Assembly: GCA_017528205.1 (NCBI GenBank)
Contig: JAFXPE010000025.1
Span: forward strand, 1-57,038
Source of the DNA: Alphaproteobacteria bacterium
Lineage (GTDB): Bacteria > Pseudomonadota > Alphaproteobacteria > RF32 > CAG-239
Direction: 5' to 3'
DNA: 57,038 nt
The notes under the pieces are model-generated. The model ran no database searches. It worked only from the letters and a program-made list of their open reading frames with translations, and was not told the DNA's origin. Made by a program: the position numbers and the translations under genes. This document shows, piece by piece, positions 46,271 to 55,856 of this stretch (its first letter is position 1; every line of letters starts with the position of its first letter).

Positions 46271-47164
46271 TTAATGCTTGAGCAATTCTCCCTTGTCAAA
46301 AGAATAAACTTGTCCGCAAAAATTGCAAGTGGCGGTGATTTTGCCGTTTTCAACCATATCTTCGATATCTTCGGGCCGCATTGAGCTTAGAGTGTGCTGT
46401 AATTTTTCGCGGTTGCAACGACAGCCGAAAGTATATTCGCTTTCTTTGTTGACACGAACTTGGTGCTCGTGAAACAGACGGAACAAAACTTCCGGCAAAT
46501 CCAACGTAAAGATTTCATCCGCAGTTAAGCTGTCGAGCAGAATTTTGTTCTCGTTCCACAACTCCGGCAAATCTTCTTCCGCCTCGCCGTCTTTACCGCC
46601 TGCCGTCGGCATTTTTTGAATCAGGATACCGGCAGACTGCCATATTTCATCTTTTTTGCGCAAATACAGGTGCAAATAGGTATCAATCTGCTCGGAATTT
46701 TTGAAATAGCGCATGGCGCATTCTTCCAAGGTTTTGCCCTGCAAATCGACAACACCCTGATAAAGCTCGGTATTTTTGCCCTGATCGATGGTAAAAATCA
46801 AATTTCCGTGTTCCAACCAATGCGGTGTCGGCTCGATTTCGCCTTCGGTTTTGCGCAAAGCTTGTGCGTCTTCTATGGCTTTGGCGTCAAATTTTGCGGT
46901 TGCGCGCACTTTGCCGGCGGAAGTTACATCGGCCACCAACACCGAAATCGGCCCGCTACCTTGTATCTGTAAGGTAAATATGCCGTCGAACTTCATCAAA
47001 CTGGCTATTATTACGCCCAAAGCCGTGGTTTCTGCCACCGCCGCCGCCACATTATCCGGATATTTCGTGTGTGTAAAAATTTCGCTCAACACCTTATCCA
47101 GACGCACAATGCGACCGCGAAACAAGTTATTGTCCAAATTAAAAGAAATACAAGTATCGTTCAT
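46271..47164 (-). CDS. hslO: Redox-regulated chaperone Hsp33
   Basis: The 297-aa protein has the Hsp33 N-terminal domain (TTALGVIIASLMKFDGIFTLQ and GPISVLVADVTSAGKVRA). The C-terminal zinc switch has CxC (GCRCNREK) and CxxC (TCNFCGQVY). Oxidation of these cysteines releases zinc and activates holdase function. It is monocistronic and divergent from recX. Confidence 0.96.
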   Translation of the reverse strand: MNDTCISFNLDNNLFRGRIVRLDKVLSEIFTHTKYPDNVAAAVAETTALGVIIASLMKFDGIFTLQIQGSGPISVLVADVTSAGKVRATAKFDAKAIEDAQALRKTEGEIEPTPHWLEHGNLIFTIDQGKNTELYQGVVDLQGKTLEECAMRYFKNSEQIDTYLHLYLRKKDEIWQSAGILIQKMPTAGGKDGEAEEDLPELWNENKILLDSLTADEIFTLDLPEVLFRLFHEHQVRVNKESEYTFGCRCNREKLQHTLSSMRPEDIEDMVENGKITATCNFCGQVYSFDKGELLKH

Positions 47165-47238
47165 TATTTAAAAACCTCTTTGCGCTAATATTTCATCAAC
47201 TTATGATGATATTTAATTTATTTTCGGAGAATTTTCAA

Positions 47239-47808
47239 GTGTTTGATGTAAATGATGAAAAATCAGCTTTACAATGTACCTCTCCGCGGCGCAAACCACA
47301 GAAAAAAATTACGCCGCAACGATTGAAAAATATCGGTTTATATTATTTGAAGCGTTTTGAATCGTCGGTGGAAAATCTGCGTTCGGTGCTGAGACGACGC
47401 ATTGACGCATATGCCCGGGAAAATCCGGAATGGAACAAGCAAGAAGCTTACGGATGGGTTGAAGAGGTTCTTAACGAATTTGAGCGCTTGCATTATTTGG
47501 ATGATAATCGTTTTGCCGAAATCAAAGTCCAGAGTTATTTAAATGCCGGAAAACCGGCGCGCTATATTCAAAACAAACTCCGTGCCAAAGGGATTGACGA
47601 AGCGCAAATTGAGGCGGTGTTATCCGAAAAAGAATATAATCCGCTGGAAATGGCGCTCAAACTGGCTAAACGCAAAAAAATCGGGCCGTATCGCGATGCG
47701 GCAAGCCGCCGCGAATATCGGCAAAAAGATATGGGAACTTTGGTGCGCGCCGGTTTTGATTATGATGTGGTTTGTGAAGTGTTAAATTATTCTCCCGATG
47801 AAGAATAA
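47239..47808 (+). CDS. recX: RecX-family regulator
   Basis: RecX modulates RecA filaments. The protein shows the three-helix RecX repeats: LKNIGLYYLKRFESSVENLRS, then LNEFERLHYLDDNRFAEI, then IQNKLRAKGIDEAQIEAVL, ending in LVRAGFDYDVVCEVLNY. The GTG at 47239 is chosen because CGGAG lies 9 bp upstream; an ATG at 47203 in the same frame has no ribosome-binding site and would add 12 residues. recA is not in the window. Confidence 0.85.
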   Translation: MFDVNDEKSALQCTSPRRKPQKKITPQRLKNIGLYYLKRFESSVENLRSVLRRRIDAYARENPEWNKQEAYGWVEEVLNEFERLHYLDDNRFAEIKVQSYLNAGKPARYIQNKLRAKGIDEAQIEAVLSEKEYNPLEMALKLAKRKKIGPYRDAASRREYRQKDMGTLVRAGFDYDVVCEVLNYSPDEE

Positions 47809-47811
47809 GCC

Positions 47812-48204
47812 TTATTCGGCGTCTAAAACTTCTTCCAAAAATTCGCAAGCATCGGCCACACAATCGGGACATTCACGCAAAACTTTGCCGCTTTCTATAC
47901 CTTTAAGCAATTTGCATTGAGTGGCACCGTTGCGCTCCTGAAAATTGTTCATAATTCGGCGCATACCCTGAATTATCTCGGCTTTGCTTTTACCACTCAA
48001 ACCGAGCACCATGCCGGCGCCGACCAAGGCACCGCAAGTTCCTTCCATATTGCCCATACCGGCGGCGAAGGCATTGCCCATATTAAGAGCGGTTTGTTCG
48101 TCTATTCCGGCCTTGTCGCAATAGGTGCAAACAACCGCTTGCGCACAGTTGCATATTCCCTTGCGCTTTTTTTCCGCCGCCGCAAATTTTCTGCTATTAT
48201 TCAA
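47812..48204 (-). CDS. C_GCAxxG_C_C-family redox protein
   Basis: The 130-aa protein has the cysteine layout of this family: N-C-A-Q-A-V at about 19-24, GNMEGTCGALVGAGMVLGL, then C97 and a C-terminal C-P-D-C-V-x-D-A-C cluster. Members are thought to bind a metal or act as redox carriers; the substrate is unknown. It is the last gene of the obgE-rsfS-rlmH string, 17 bp after rlmH, and converges on recX. Confidence 0.82.
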   Translation of the reverse strand: MNNSRKFAAAEKKRKGICNCAQAVVCTYCDKAGIDEQTALNMGNAFAAGMGNMEGTCGALVGAGMVLGLSGKSKAEIIQGMRRIMNNFQERNGATQCKLLKGIESGKVLRECPDCVADACEFLEEVLDAE

Positions 48205-48221
48205 GTTCAGTCCCCGTTAAG

Positions 48222-48662
48222 TTATTCCCGATGATACGGGTGATGGTTGATAATGGTTTGCACCCGATAAATCTGTTCGCATAAAACCGCACGCATCAAA
48301 ATATGCGGCAAAGTCAGCTTGCCGAACGACAGAATTAAATCCGCCTTGTCGCGGGTTGATTGCAAATGGCCGTCGGCGCCGCCGATTAAAAAGCAGATTT
48401 CGGAGCAACCATTATTAAGCCAATTTTCGATTTTTTCCGCCAATTCCATACTGCCGATATTGACGCCGCGCTCGTCTAAAACTACAACTTTGGCGCCGTG
48501 AGGAATCGAGCCTTGCAAAAATTTGGCCTCGTCTTCTTGAGTTGAATTGTCTTGTTCTTTAATTACGATATCCCAGCCCGAACGCTTGACATACTCGGCG
48601 ATAATCGCCGCTTCCGGTGCGTTTTTTTTACATTTTCCGATGGCCAGAATCGTCGCTTTCAT
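48222..48662 (-). CDS. rlmH: 23S rRNA pseudouridine-1915 methyltransferase RlmH
   Basis: The SPOUT methyltransferase has 146 residues, as usual. It shows VVLDERG, FLIGGADG (SAM-binding knot) and the C-terminal ILMRAVLCEQIYRVQTIINHHPYH. It methylates pseudouridine 1915 in helix 69. The ATG at 48662 fits the family N-terminus (KATILAIGK). It lies 8 bp after rsfS, a conserved neighbour. Confidence 0.95.
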   Translation of the reverse strand: MKATILAIGKCKKNAPEAAIIAEYVKRSGWDIVIKEQDNSTQEDEAKFLQGSIPHGAKVVVLDERGVNIGSMELAEKIENWLNNGCSEICFLIGGADGHLQSTRDKADLILSFGKLTLPHILMRAVLCEQIYRVQTIINHHPYHRE

Positions 48663-48670
48663 TATTGATT

Positions 48671-49021
48671 TTATTTCTCGCGTAAGTTTGCCGCCGACTG
48701 CCACATTTTTTCCAGATTGTAAAAATCTCTGACTTCCGGACGGAAAATATGAACAATTACATCAAAGGCGTCAATCAACACCCAATCAGCTTTCAGCTCG
48801 CCTTCTGAGGTGCTGCGATGACCGGCCGCCTTCAAATTTTCTTCTATTTTTTGCGCAATGGAAGCAACATGACGATTAGAATTACCGCTGGCTACCACCA
48901 TATAACTGGCAATTGAGGTTTTGCCTTCCAAATCTATTACCACCACGTCTTCGGCCTTCATATCCGCCAAAGTTTCCGTGATGATTTGCAAAATTGCATT
49001 ATTTTCTTTTTTATCAGCCAC
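48671..49021 (-). CDS. rsfS: Ribosomal silencing factor RsfS
   Basis: The 116-aa protein has the RsfS/Iojap core: DVVVIDLEGKTSIASYMVVA, then a helix, then WVLIDAFDVIVHIFRPEVRDFYNLEKMW. It binds L14 and blocks subunit joining in starvation. The usual upstream neighbour nadD is absent; obgE is 13 bp upstream instead. Confidence 0.95.
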   Translation of the reverse strand: MADKKENNAILQIITETLADMKAEDVVVIDLEGKTSIASYMVVASGNSNRHVASIAQKIEENLKAAGHRSTSEGELKADWVLIDAFDVIVHIFRPEVRDFYNLEKMWQSAANLREK

Positions 49022-49034
49022 TTTTCTCTCCTTC

Positions 49035-50149
<1,115 letters not shown>

Positions 50150-50169
50150 ATATTGATTTGCGCCAAGAA

Positions 50170-50424
50170 CTATTCGGCAACGACAGAAACATAAACTTTG
50201 CTGTCGGCTTTTGTCTTGAACTCAACTTTACCTTCAGAAGTAGCAAAAATCGTGTGATCTTTACCCAGACCAACATTCTGTCCCGGATGATACTTTGTAC
50301 CACGTTGACGAATGATGATGTTGCCAGGGATTACAGCTTCACCACCGTATTTTTTAACACCCAAACGACGACCTTCGGAATCACGACCGTTATTGGAGCT
50401 ACCACCAGATTTCTTATGTGCCAT
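50170..50424 (-). CDS. rpmA: 50S ribosomal protein L27
   Basis: The 84-aa protein has the L27 start ([20 protein letters not shown]) and the core [21 protein letters not shown], followed by [16 protein letters not shown]. Its N-terminus reaches the peptidyl transferase centre. It lies 18 bp after rplU. Confidence 0.98.
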   Translation of the reverse strand: MAHKKSGGSSNNGRDSEGRRLGVKKYGGEAVIPGNIIIRQRGTKYHPGQNVGLGKDHTIFATSEGKVEFKTKADSKVYVSVVAE

Positions 50425-50442
50425 AACGCTTTCTCCCTAAAA

Positions 50443-50742
50443 TTAACCTAAAATATCCGTGATTTTAACAATCGTGATATTTTGTCTGTGACCATTCTTA
50501 CGACGATAGTTTTGTCTTCTCTTCTTTTTGAAAACAATAACTTTCGCGTCTTTTGCCTGTTTAACAACCAAAGCCTTTACGCTGGCACCTTTTACTAACG
50601 GCGTACCGATAGTAGAATCCAACGCCAAAACTTCGTTGAAAACAACTTCTTTTCCTTCTTCACCGGCGATTTTTTCAATCTTTACAACGTCACCAGTTGT
50701 GACATTATATTGTTTTCCGCCTGTTTTAATTACTGCGTACAT
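50443..50742 (-). CDS. rplU: 50S ribosomal protein L21
   Basis: The 99-aa protein opens with YAVIKTGGKQYNV and ends in the basic KKKRRQNYRRKNGHRQ segment that binds 23S rRNA. It is first in rplU-rpmA-obgE-rsfS-rlmH and has a consensus promoter upstream. Confidence 0.97.
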   Translation of the reverse strand: MYAVIKTGGKQYNVTTGDVVKIEKIAGEEGKEVVFNEVLALDSTIGTPLVKGASVKALVVKQAKDAKVIVFKKKRRQNYRRKNGHRQNITIVKITDILG

Positions 50743-50782
50743 ATTCTTTCACCTTTAATTTAAACATAAAGCAATGGCTTGT

Positions 50783-50810
50783 AATATACATAAGTTTTTT
50801 GCGCTGTCAA
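50783..50810 (-). promoter_or_regulatory. Promoter of the rplU operon
   Basis: TTGACA (50810-50805) and TATATT (50788-50783) on the minus strand with a 16-bp spacer, about 40 bp from the start codon. Confidence 0.75.
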
Positions 50811-50893
50811 CTATAAAAATAACGATTTTTTAATTTTTTTGCCCTTATCGCGCGATTCTTTATTATTATATTCGCCGACATATGATTTTAGTC

Positions 50894-50922
50894 TTGAAAA
50901 ATATTTTTTTGCAAGCTAAATA
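50894..50922 (+). promoter_or_regulatory. Promoter of sufS-sufT-sufE-sucCD-comF
   Basis: TTGAAA (50894-50899) and TAAATA (50917-50922) are 17 bp apart, 32 bp upstream of sufS. No clear IscR or Fur site was recognised. Confidence 0.6.
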
Positions 50923-50954
50923 TGTGTTACGGATTTACAAGGAAATATACTTAA

Positions 50955-52178
50955 ATGTATGATGTTTATGAAATAAGAAAAGAATTTCCGATTTTTGGCG
51001 TTTTGGTTAACGGCAAACCGGTTACTTATTTGGATACCACGGCATCGGCACAAAAGCCGCAGGCCGTATTTGACGCCATGAGCAATGTTTATCATCGGTT
51101 TTATGCCAATCCGCATCGCGGCACATATTATTTTGCCGACGCCATCACCTCGGCTTTTGAACAGGCGCGAGAAACCGTGCGCGAATTTATCAACGCTCGT
51201 GAAACCCGCGAAATAGTGTTTACACGCAACGCCACCGAATCCATCAATCTGGTGGCCGCCACTTGGGGAATGCAAAATGTTAAAGCCGGCGACGAAGTGC
51301 TGATTTCAGAGGCTGAACACCACGCCAATCTGGTGCCGTGGCAACATTTATGCGAAGTTACCGGCGCTAAACTGGTGGTGTTTCCGGTTGATGACAACGG
51401 CGAGTTTATGCGCGAAGAATTTTACGCGCGTTTGGGTGAAAAAACCAAAATCGTTGCCGTTTCGGCCATGTCCAATGTTTTGGGCACCATGTTCCCGATT
51501 GAAGAAATTGCCGCCGCGGCTCATAAAGTCGGCGCCAAAGTGTTGGTAGATGCCTGCCAATTTGCGGTACACTATCCGATTGACGTGCAAAAAATAGATT
51601 GTGATTTTTTAGCATTTTCCGGACACAAAACTTACGGCCCGACGGGAATCGGAGTGTTATACGGCAAAGCCGAGATTTTGGAAAAAATGCCTCCTTATCA
51701 GTTCGGCGGAGATATGATTGAAAACGTCACTTTTGAAAAAACAACTTATGCCGATATTCCGGCCCGCTTTGAAGCCGGCACTCCGGCCTCGGTGCAGGCC
51801 ATCGGTATGGCAGAAGGCTTGAAATACATCAAAAAGCTGGGATTTGCCGATATAATTAAGCATGAAGAGGAGCTAATCAAATATACCACCGAGCGCCTGT
51901 TGGAAGTTCCGCAACTTAAAATCATCGGCACGGCCAAGAAAAAAGGCGGAGTTTTCAGCTTTGCGGTTGGCAACATTCACCCGCAGGATATCGCTTTTGT
52001 ATTAAATAAAGAAAATGTGGCTATCAGAATCGGGCATCATTGCGCTCAGCCGATTGTTAACCGTATGGGATATAACTCGTTGGCGCGCGCCTCCCTCGGC
52101 TTATATTCAACCAAAGAAGACATTGATAATTTGGTGGCGGCACTGCTTAAGGCCGAAAAATTTTTCAGAGAAGAATAA
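50955..52178 (+). CDS. sufS: Cysteine desulfurase SufS
   Basis: This PLP enzyme takes sulfur from cysteine for Fe-S assembly. The 407-aa protein has the PLP lysine at K225 (SGHKTYGPTGIG), the family blocks TRNATESINLVA and SEAEHHANLVPWQ, and the active Cys C363 in RIGHHCAQP. This is a group II (SufS-type) enzyme needing SufE. It is the first gene of its operon and overlaps sufT by 1 nt. Confidence 0.94.
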   Translation: MYDVYEIRKEFPIFGVLVNGKPVTYLDTTASAQKPQAVFDAMSNVYHRFYANPHRGTYYFADAITSAFEQARETVREFINARETREIVFTRNATESINLVAATWGMQNVKAGDEVLISEAEHHANLVPWQHLCEVTGAKLVVFPVDDNGEFMREEFYARLGEKTKIVAVSAMSNVLGTMFPIEEIAAAAHKVGAKVLVDACQFAVHYPIDVQKIDCDFLAFSGHKTYGPTGIGVLYGKAEILEKMPPYQFGGDMIENVTFEKTTYADIPARFEAGTPASVQAIGMAEGLKYIKKLGFADIIKHEEELIKYTTERLLEVPQLKIIGTAKKKGGVFSFAVGNIHPQDIAFVLNKENVAIRIGHHCAQPIVNRMGYNSLARASLGLYSTKEDIDNLVAALLKAEKFFREE

Positions 52179-52645
52179 TGAACGAAGAAATTAAAAAAAC
52201 CGAAGAAGAAATTATCGGGGCTACCGAAAGCCGCCTGTTGCAAGCTATGAGCATTGATGACACCTTGGCGGAAACAATTCCGCAAGAACCGTTGCCGGAT
52301 TTTGTGGCTTATGCCGGAGAATCTTTGGCGGCAGACGTGCAAAAGGCTCGTGAATTTGACATTATCGAACAAATTCGCACCGTGTCCGATCCGGAAATTC
52401 CAATAAATGTTTATGATATGGGGCTGATTTATAAAATCGAGCAAAAAGAAAGCGGCGACGTGTATATTGAAATGACGCTGACCGCCCCTACCTGCCCGAT
52501 TGCCGGTGTTTTACCGCAACAGGTGGCCGATGCCGTGGCCACACTCGCCGGAGTGGGCAAAACCGAGGTTAAACTCGTTTGGGAACCGGCGTGGACTCCG
52601 GATAAAATGAAAGATGAAGCCAAAGAAATGTTGGAGCTTTTATAA
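52178..52645 (+). CDS. sufT: SufT-like (DUF59/MIP18) Fe-S assembly protein
   Basis: The 155-aa product has a DUF59 domain at about 60-150: DPEIPINVYDMGLIYKI and TLTAPTCPIAGVLPQQV with conserved C106. The N-terminal 50 residues are a charged extension. Such proteins help mature or deliver Fe-S clusters. Its stop abuts the sufE start, giving sufS-sufT-sufE with no gaps. Confidence 0.85.
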   Translation: MNEEIKKTEEEIIGATESRLLQAMSIDDTLAETIPQEPLPDFVAYAGESLAADVQKAREFDIIEQIRTVSDPEIPINVYDMGLIYKIEQKESGDVYIEMTLTAPTCPIAGVLPQQVADAVATLAGVGKTEVKLVWEPAWTPDKMKDEAKEMLELL

Positions 52646-53044
52646 ATGGACATTGAGGAACTGATTGAAAACTTTTCTTTTTTTGAAAATTGGGAAGAAA
52701 AATACCAGTATGTAATAGATTTGGGGCATAAACTTGAACCGCTTGATGACTCGTTTAAAACCGAAGAATGGAAGGTTAAAGGTTGCCAATCGCAAGTATG
52801 GCTGGTGCCGCAATTTGCCGACGGTCGCATTCATTTTAAGGGCGATAGTGACGCGATTTTGGTACGCGGAATTATCGCCATTGTGCTGATGATTTATAAC
52901 GATAAAACGCCGGAAGAAATAAAAAGTATTGATGTTACAAAAATTTTTGCTAAACTCGGATTAGAAGAAAACTTAACCCCGAGCCGGCGCAACGGTATGC
53001 TTTCCATGGTGTCAAAAATCAGGGAATACGCCGAAAAAACTTAG
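52646..53044 (+). CDS. sufE: Sulfur acceptor SufE
   Basis: SufE accepts persulfide from SufS. The 132-aa protein has the acceptor loop KVKGCQSQVWL (C47), the FKGDSDAILVRGI segment and LTPSRRNGM near the end. It is directly downstream of sufT. The scaffold genes sufBCD are not in the window. Confidence 0.94.
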   Translation: MDIEELIENFSFFENWEEKYQYVIDLGHKLEPLDDSFKTEEWKVKGCQSQVWLVPQFADGRIHFKGDSDAILVRGIIAIVLMIYNDKTPEEIKSIDVTKIFAKLGLEENLTPSRRNGMLSMVSKIREYAEKT

Positions 53045-53053
53045 GAACAACGC

Positions 53054-54256
53054 ATGAATATCCACGAATATCAGGCAAAAAAAATTTTAGCTCAATACGG
53101 AATAAACGTTCCGAAAGGGGCGATTGCCTATACTCCGAGCGAGGCCAAACGTGTGGCGCAAAAGCTTTCTTCGCGCGGTCCGTGGATGTTAAAGGCGCAA
53201 ATTCAGGCCGGAGCGCGCGCCACCGGACACTTTATCGACCATGACGCCGGCGGCAAAGGCGGAATCCGACTGGTTACGCAAATTACCAATATTCCGTACG
53301 AAACCTCGCAAATGCTTAACAATACATTAGTTACCAATCAAACCGACGAAAAAGGCCGTTTGGTGACCAAAGTATATGTTGAAACTCACGAAGAAACCAA
53401 ATCTTCTTTTTACGTCAGTATGATTATCGATAACATTATACCGGCGATAACCCTTTTGATTTCCGACGTGGCAAATGAAAATATCGTGCATTTGGCGCAA
53501 CATCAAAAAGATAAAATCCTGCGTTTGAATTTGCAATACGACCAAGGAATCAGCGACGAGCAAATATATAAAATATTGGATTTTCTGTCGCTGGATAAGG
53601 TTTATTTGCGCAGTTTTCACGATTTTTTGGGCAAGTTGCTGTTTACGTTCATCAACTTGGACGCGCAGATGATAGAAATAAATCCGGTCGGTATTTTGCC
53701 GGATAAAACACTGATTGCGCTTGACGCCAAAATAAATTTTGATGACAATGCTCTGTTCCGACATCCGGATATTGTACGCATTCACGAAGATTTTGAAGAA
53801 AAATCGCGTTATCGCAAGGCCAAAACCTGCGGCTTTCAATATCACGAATTTGACGGCAACATCGGGTGTATTGTTAACGGCGAGGGCTTGGCGCTTGAGG
53901 CTATGGATATTATCAAATCCAAAGGCTATCTCACGGCTTGTTCCTTAAATGTTAAGGGCGGAGTTGACAAAGACAAAATCGCCGCCGGAATCAAAATAAT
54001 TATGAGCAATCCGCGCATTGAGGGCGTTTTCATCAACATTATCGGCGGCTTTGTGCGCTGCAATTTGATTGCCGACGGCATTTTGGAAGCCTCGAAAGAT
54101 GTGGGCTTGACGGTGCCGTTGGTGGTACGCTTTGAGGGCACCAACAAAAACGAAGCAATGTCTATTTTAGAGCAATCGAATCTGCATATTATTTTTGCAG
54201 AAAACGCCGATGAGGCCGTAGATAAACTGTTGGCAAAAATGGAGATTAACGACTGA
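53054..54256 (+). CDS. sucC: Succinyl-CoA ligase beta-subunit-like protein (divergent)
   Basis: The 400-aa protein starts MNIHEYQAKKILAQYG and has the ATP-grasp fold, INPVGILPDKTLIALDAKI with DDNALFRHPD, GCIVNGEGLALEAMDI and a GGFVRCNLIADGI block. These place it with SucC. Divergence is clear: the nucleotide loop V-H-A-G-G-R-G-K-A-G-G-V reads IQAGARATGH with extra residues, and the G-G-G-A phosphate loop reads V-K-G-G-V. Normally SucCD interconverts succinyl-CoA and succinate with ATP or GTP. It overlaps sucD by 1 nt. The family is certain; the substrate is not. Confidence 0.82.
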   Translation: MNIHEYQAKKILAQYGINVPKGAIAYTPSEAKRVAQKLSSRGPWMLKAQIQAGARATGHFIDHDAGGKGGIRLVTQITNIPYETSQMLNNTLVTNQTDEKGRLVTKVYVETHEETKSSFYVSMIIDNIIPAITLLISDVANENIVHLAQHQKDKILRLNLQYDQGISDEQIYKILDFLSLDKVYLRSFHDFLGKLLFTFINLDAQMIEINPVGILPDKTLIALDAKINFDDNALFRHPDIVRIHEDFEEKSRYRKAKTCGFQYHEFDGNIGCIVNGEGLALEAMDIIKSKGYLTACSLNVKGGVDKDKIAAGIKIIMSNPRIEGVFINIIGGFVRCNLIADGILEASKDVGLTVPLVVRFEGTNKNEAMSILEQSNLHIIFAENADEAVDKLLAKMEIND

Positions 54257-55128
54257 TGGCTATTCTGGCAAATAAAAATTCGCGGGTTTTGATTCAGGGA
54301 ATTACCGGCACTCAGGCCACGTTTCACGTTAAGCGTTCTTTGGAGGGCGGCACCAACATTATAGCCGGCACCTCTCCGGGACACGGCGGAGAAGAACATT
54401 TGGGCGTACCGGTGTTTAACAATGTTCGCGAGGCGCAGCGCCGTTTTGCTTTTGACGCCAGCGTGCTGTTTGTGCCGGCAATGGCCACCAAAAACGCCGT
54501 GCGCGAAGCCGTTGAGGCCGAAATCGGCTTAATCGTTTCCATCGCCAGCGGGGTTCCGGTTCACGATATGCTCGAAATCCGCAGTATGCTTAAAGGCTCT
54601 AAAACGCTGATGATTGGCCCGAACACTCCGGGAATTATAACTCCGGGGGAAGCGAGATTGGGAATTTTTCCGGACAATATCCATAAAAAAGGCAAAATCG
54701 GCATCATTTCCCGCTCGTCTACTCTGACTTATGAGGCGGTTTTGCAAACCAACAAAGCCGAGCTTGGACAATCTACCGTTATCGGGTTGGGTGATGATAT
54801 GATTATCGGTACCGACTTTCGCGAGCTGATTAAAAAGTTTATGGACGATGACGAAACCAGCGCCGTGGTGTTGGTCGGAAAGGCCGATAATATGTATGAA
54901 CAACTGGCTGCCGAATATTACGCCTCGCTCACAAACAAAAAGCCGATTGTGGCGTTTGTGGCCGGTGAAGCTTTGCCGTTTGGGCATACCATGGGTTACG
55001 CCGTGGATATTATCACTCACGGCCGCGTTACCGTCAGCGATAAAAAGCGCATAATGCGCGAGGCCGGAATTATTGTGGTGGACCGCATGAATCAGGTTCA
55101 CGAATCTTTGCTGAATTTAAAGTTATAA
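54256..55128 (+). CDS. sucD: Succinyl-CoA ligase alpha-subunit-like protein lacking the catalytic histidine
   Basis: The 290-aa protein has the SucD layout: VLIQGITGTQATFH (CoA domain), GPNTPGIITPGEARLG and SRSSTLTYEAV. In SucD the segment R-R-M-G-H-A-G carries the phosphorylated His (E. coli His246); here it reads H-T-M-G-Y-A-V, so Tyr248 sits in its place. The partner Glu in M-I-G-E-I-G-G reads V-G-K-A-D-N (Lys209), and the Cys of N-C-P-G-V is Thr. A His four residues upstream (H244) is out of register. The complex may be inactive for phosphoryl transfer or do another reaction. It overlaps sucC by 1 nt and comF by 1 nt. Confidence 0.8.
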   Translation: MAILANKNSRVLIQGITGTQATFHVKRSLEGGTNIIAGTSPGHGGEEHLGVPVFNNVREAQRRFAFDASVLFVPAMATKNAVREAVEAEIGLIVSIASGVPVHDMLEIRSMLKGSKTLMIGPNTPGIITPGEARLGIFPDNIHKKGKIGIISRSSTLTYEAVLQTNKAELGQSTVIGLGDDMIIGTDFRELIKKFMDDDETSAVVLVGKADNMYEQLAAEYYASLTNKKPIVAFVAGEALPFGHTMGYAVDIITHGRVTVSDKKRIMREAGIIVVDRMNQVHESLLNLKL

Positions 55129-55856
55129 TGAAAATCTTAAACGCTATTCTCAATTTGTTGTTGCCGCCGCGTTGCATTAAATGCGGAAAAATTTTGGCCG
55201 CAAAAAACGGCTTATGTCCGGAATGTTTTGCTAAAATTCGTTTCATCAGCGCGCCGCTGTGTTATAAGTGCGGCCGACCGTTTTTAAGCGACAAAAATCT
55301 CAAATTCGGTGTGGTGCAATGTTGCGGCGAATGCTTGCAAAAGAAACGCTTTTTATTTGAGTTACAACGCTCGGCGTTTATTTATGATGACGAATCGAAA
55401 GACCTGATTTTAGATTTGAAATTCCGTGACAAAACCGGATATGCAGAAACTTTGGCCGGTTTACTTTATTCTGCCGGAGCTGATATTTGGAAAGAAAATC
55501 CGGACTTGCTCATTCCCGTGCCGATACATCGTTTGCGCCTGTTGCAACGGCGTTATAACCAGTCTGCCCTGTTGGCCGATTATTTGGCGCGCAAGGTAAA
55601 TATTCAAACCGATTGCAACTCGCTTATCCGTTGCCGCAACACCGTTCCGCAAGTGCAACTTTCGGGTAGCGCGCGCCGCAATAATTTAAAGCAAGCCTTT
55701 GAGGTGATAAAGCCGCAAAATATTAAAGGGCGCAAAATTGTTTTGATTGATGATGTGTCGACCACCGGCTCCACCTTAAACGGATGTGCCAAAGTTTTGC
55801 ATCGTGCCGGTGCCGCAAAAATTTATGCCTTAACTTTGGCGCGCACCGAAGACTAA
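55128..55856 (+). CDS. comF: ComF-family phosphoribosyltransferase-like protein
   Basis: The 242-aa protein has the N-terminal zinc finger (PPRCIKCG, then LCPECF, CYKCG), a central LLIPVPIHRLRLLQRRYNQSALLA and the PRPP-type loop KIVLIDDVSTTGSTL near 204-218. ComF proteins support DNA uptake or recombination in competent bacteria; the exact activity is unknown. It is last in the suf-suc operon, and its stop overlaps that of murQ. Confidence 0.9.
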   Translation: MKILNAILNLLLPPRCIKCGKILAAKNGLCPECFAKIRFISAPLCYKCGRPFLSDKNLKFGVVQCCGECLQKKRFLFELQRSAFIYDDESKDLILDLKFRDKTGYAETLAGLLYSAGADIWKENPDLLIPVPIHRLRLLQRRYNQSALLADYLARKVNIQTDCNSLIRCRNTVPQVQLSGSARRNNLKQAFEVIKPQNIKGRKIVLIDDVSTTGSTLNGCAKVLHRAGAAKIYALTLARTED

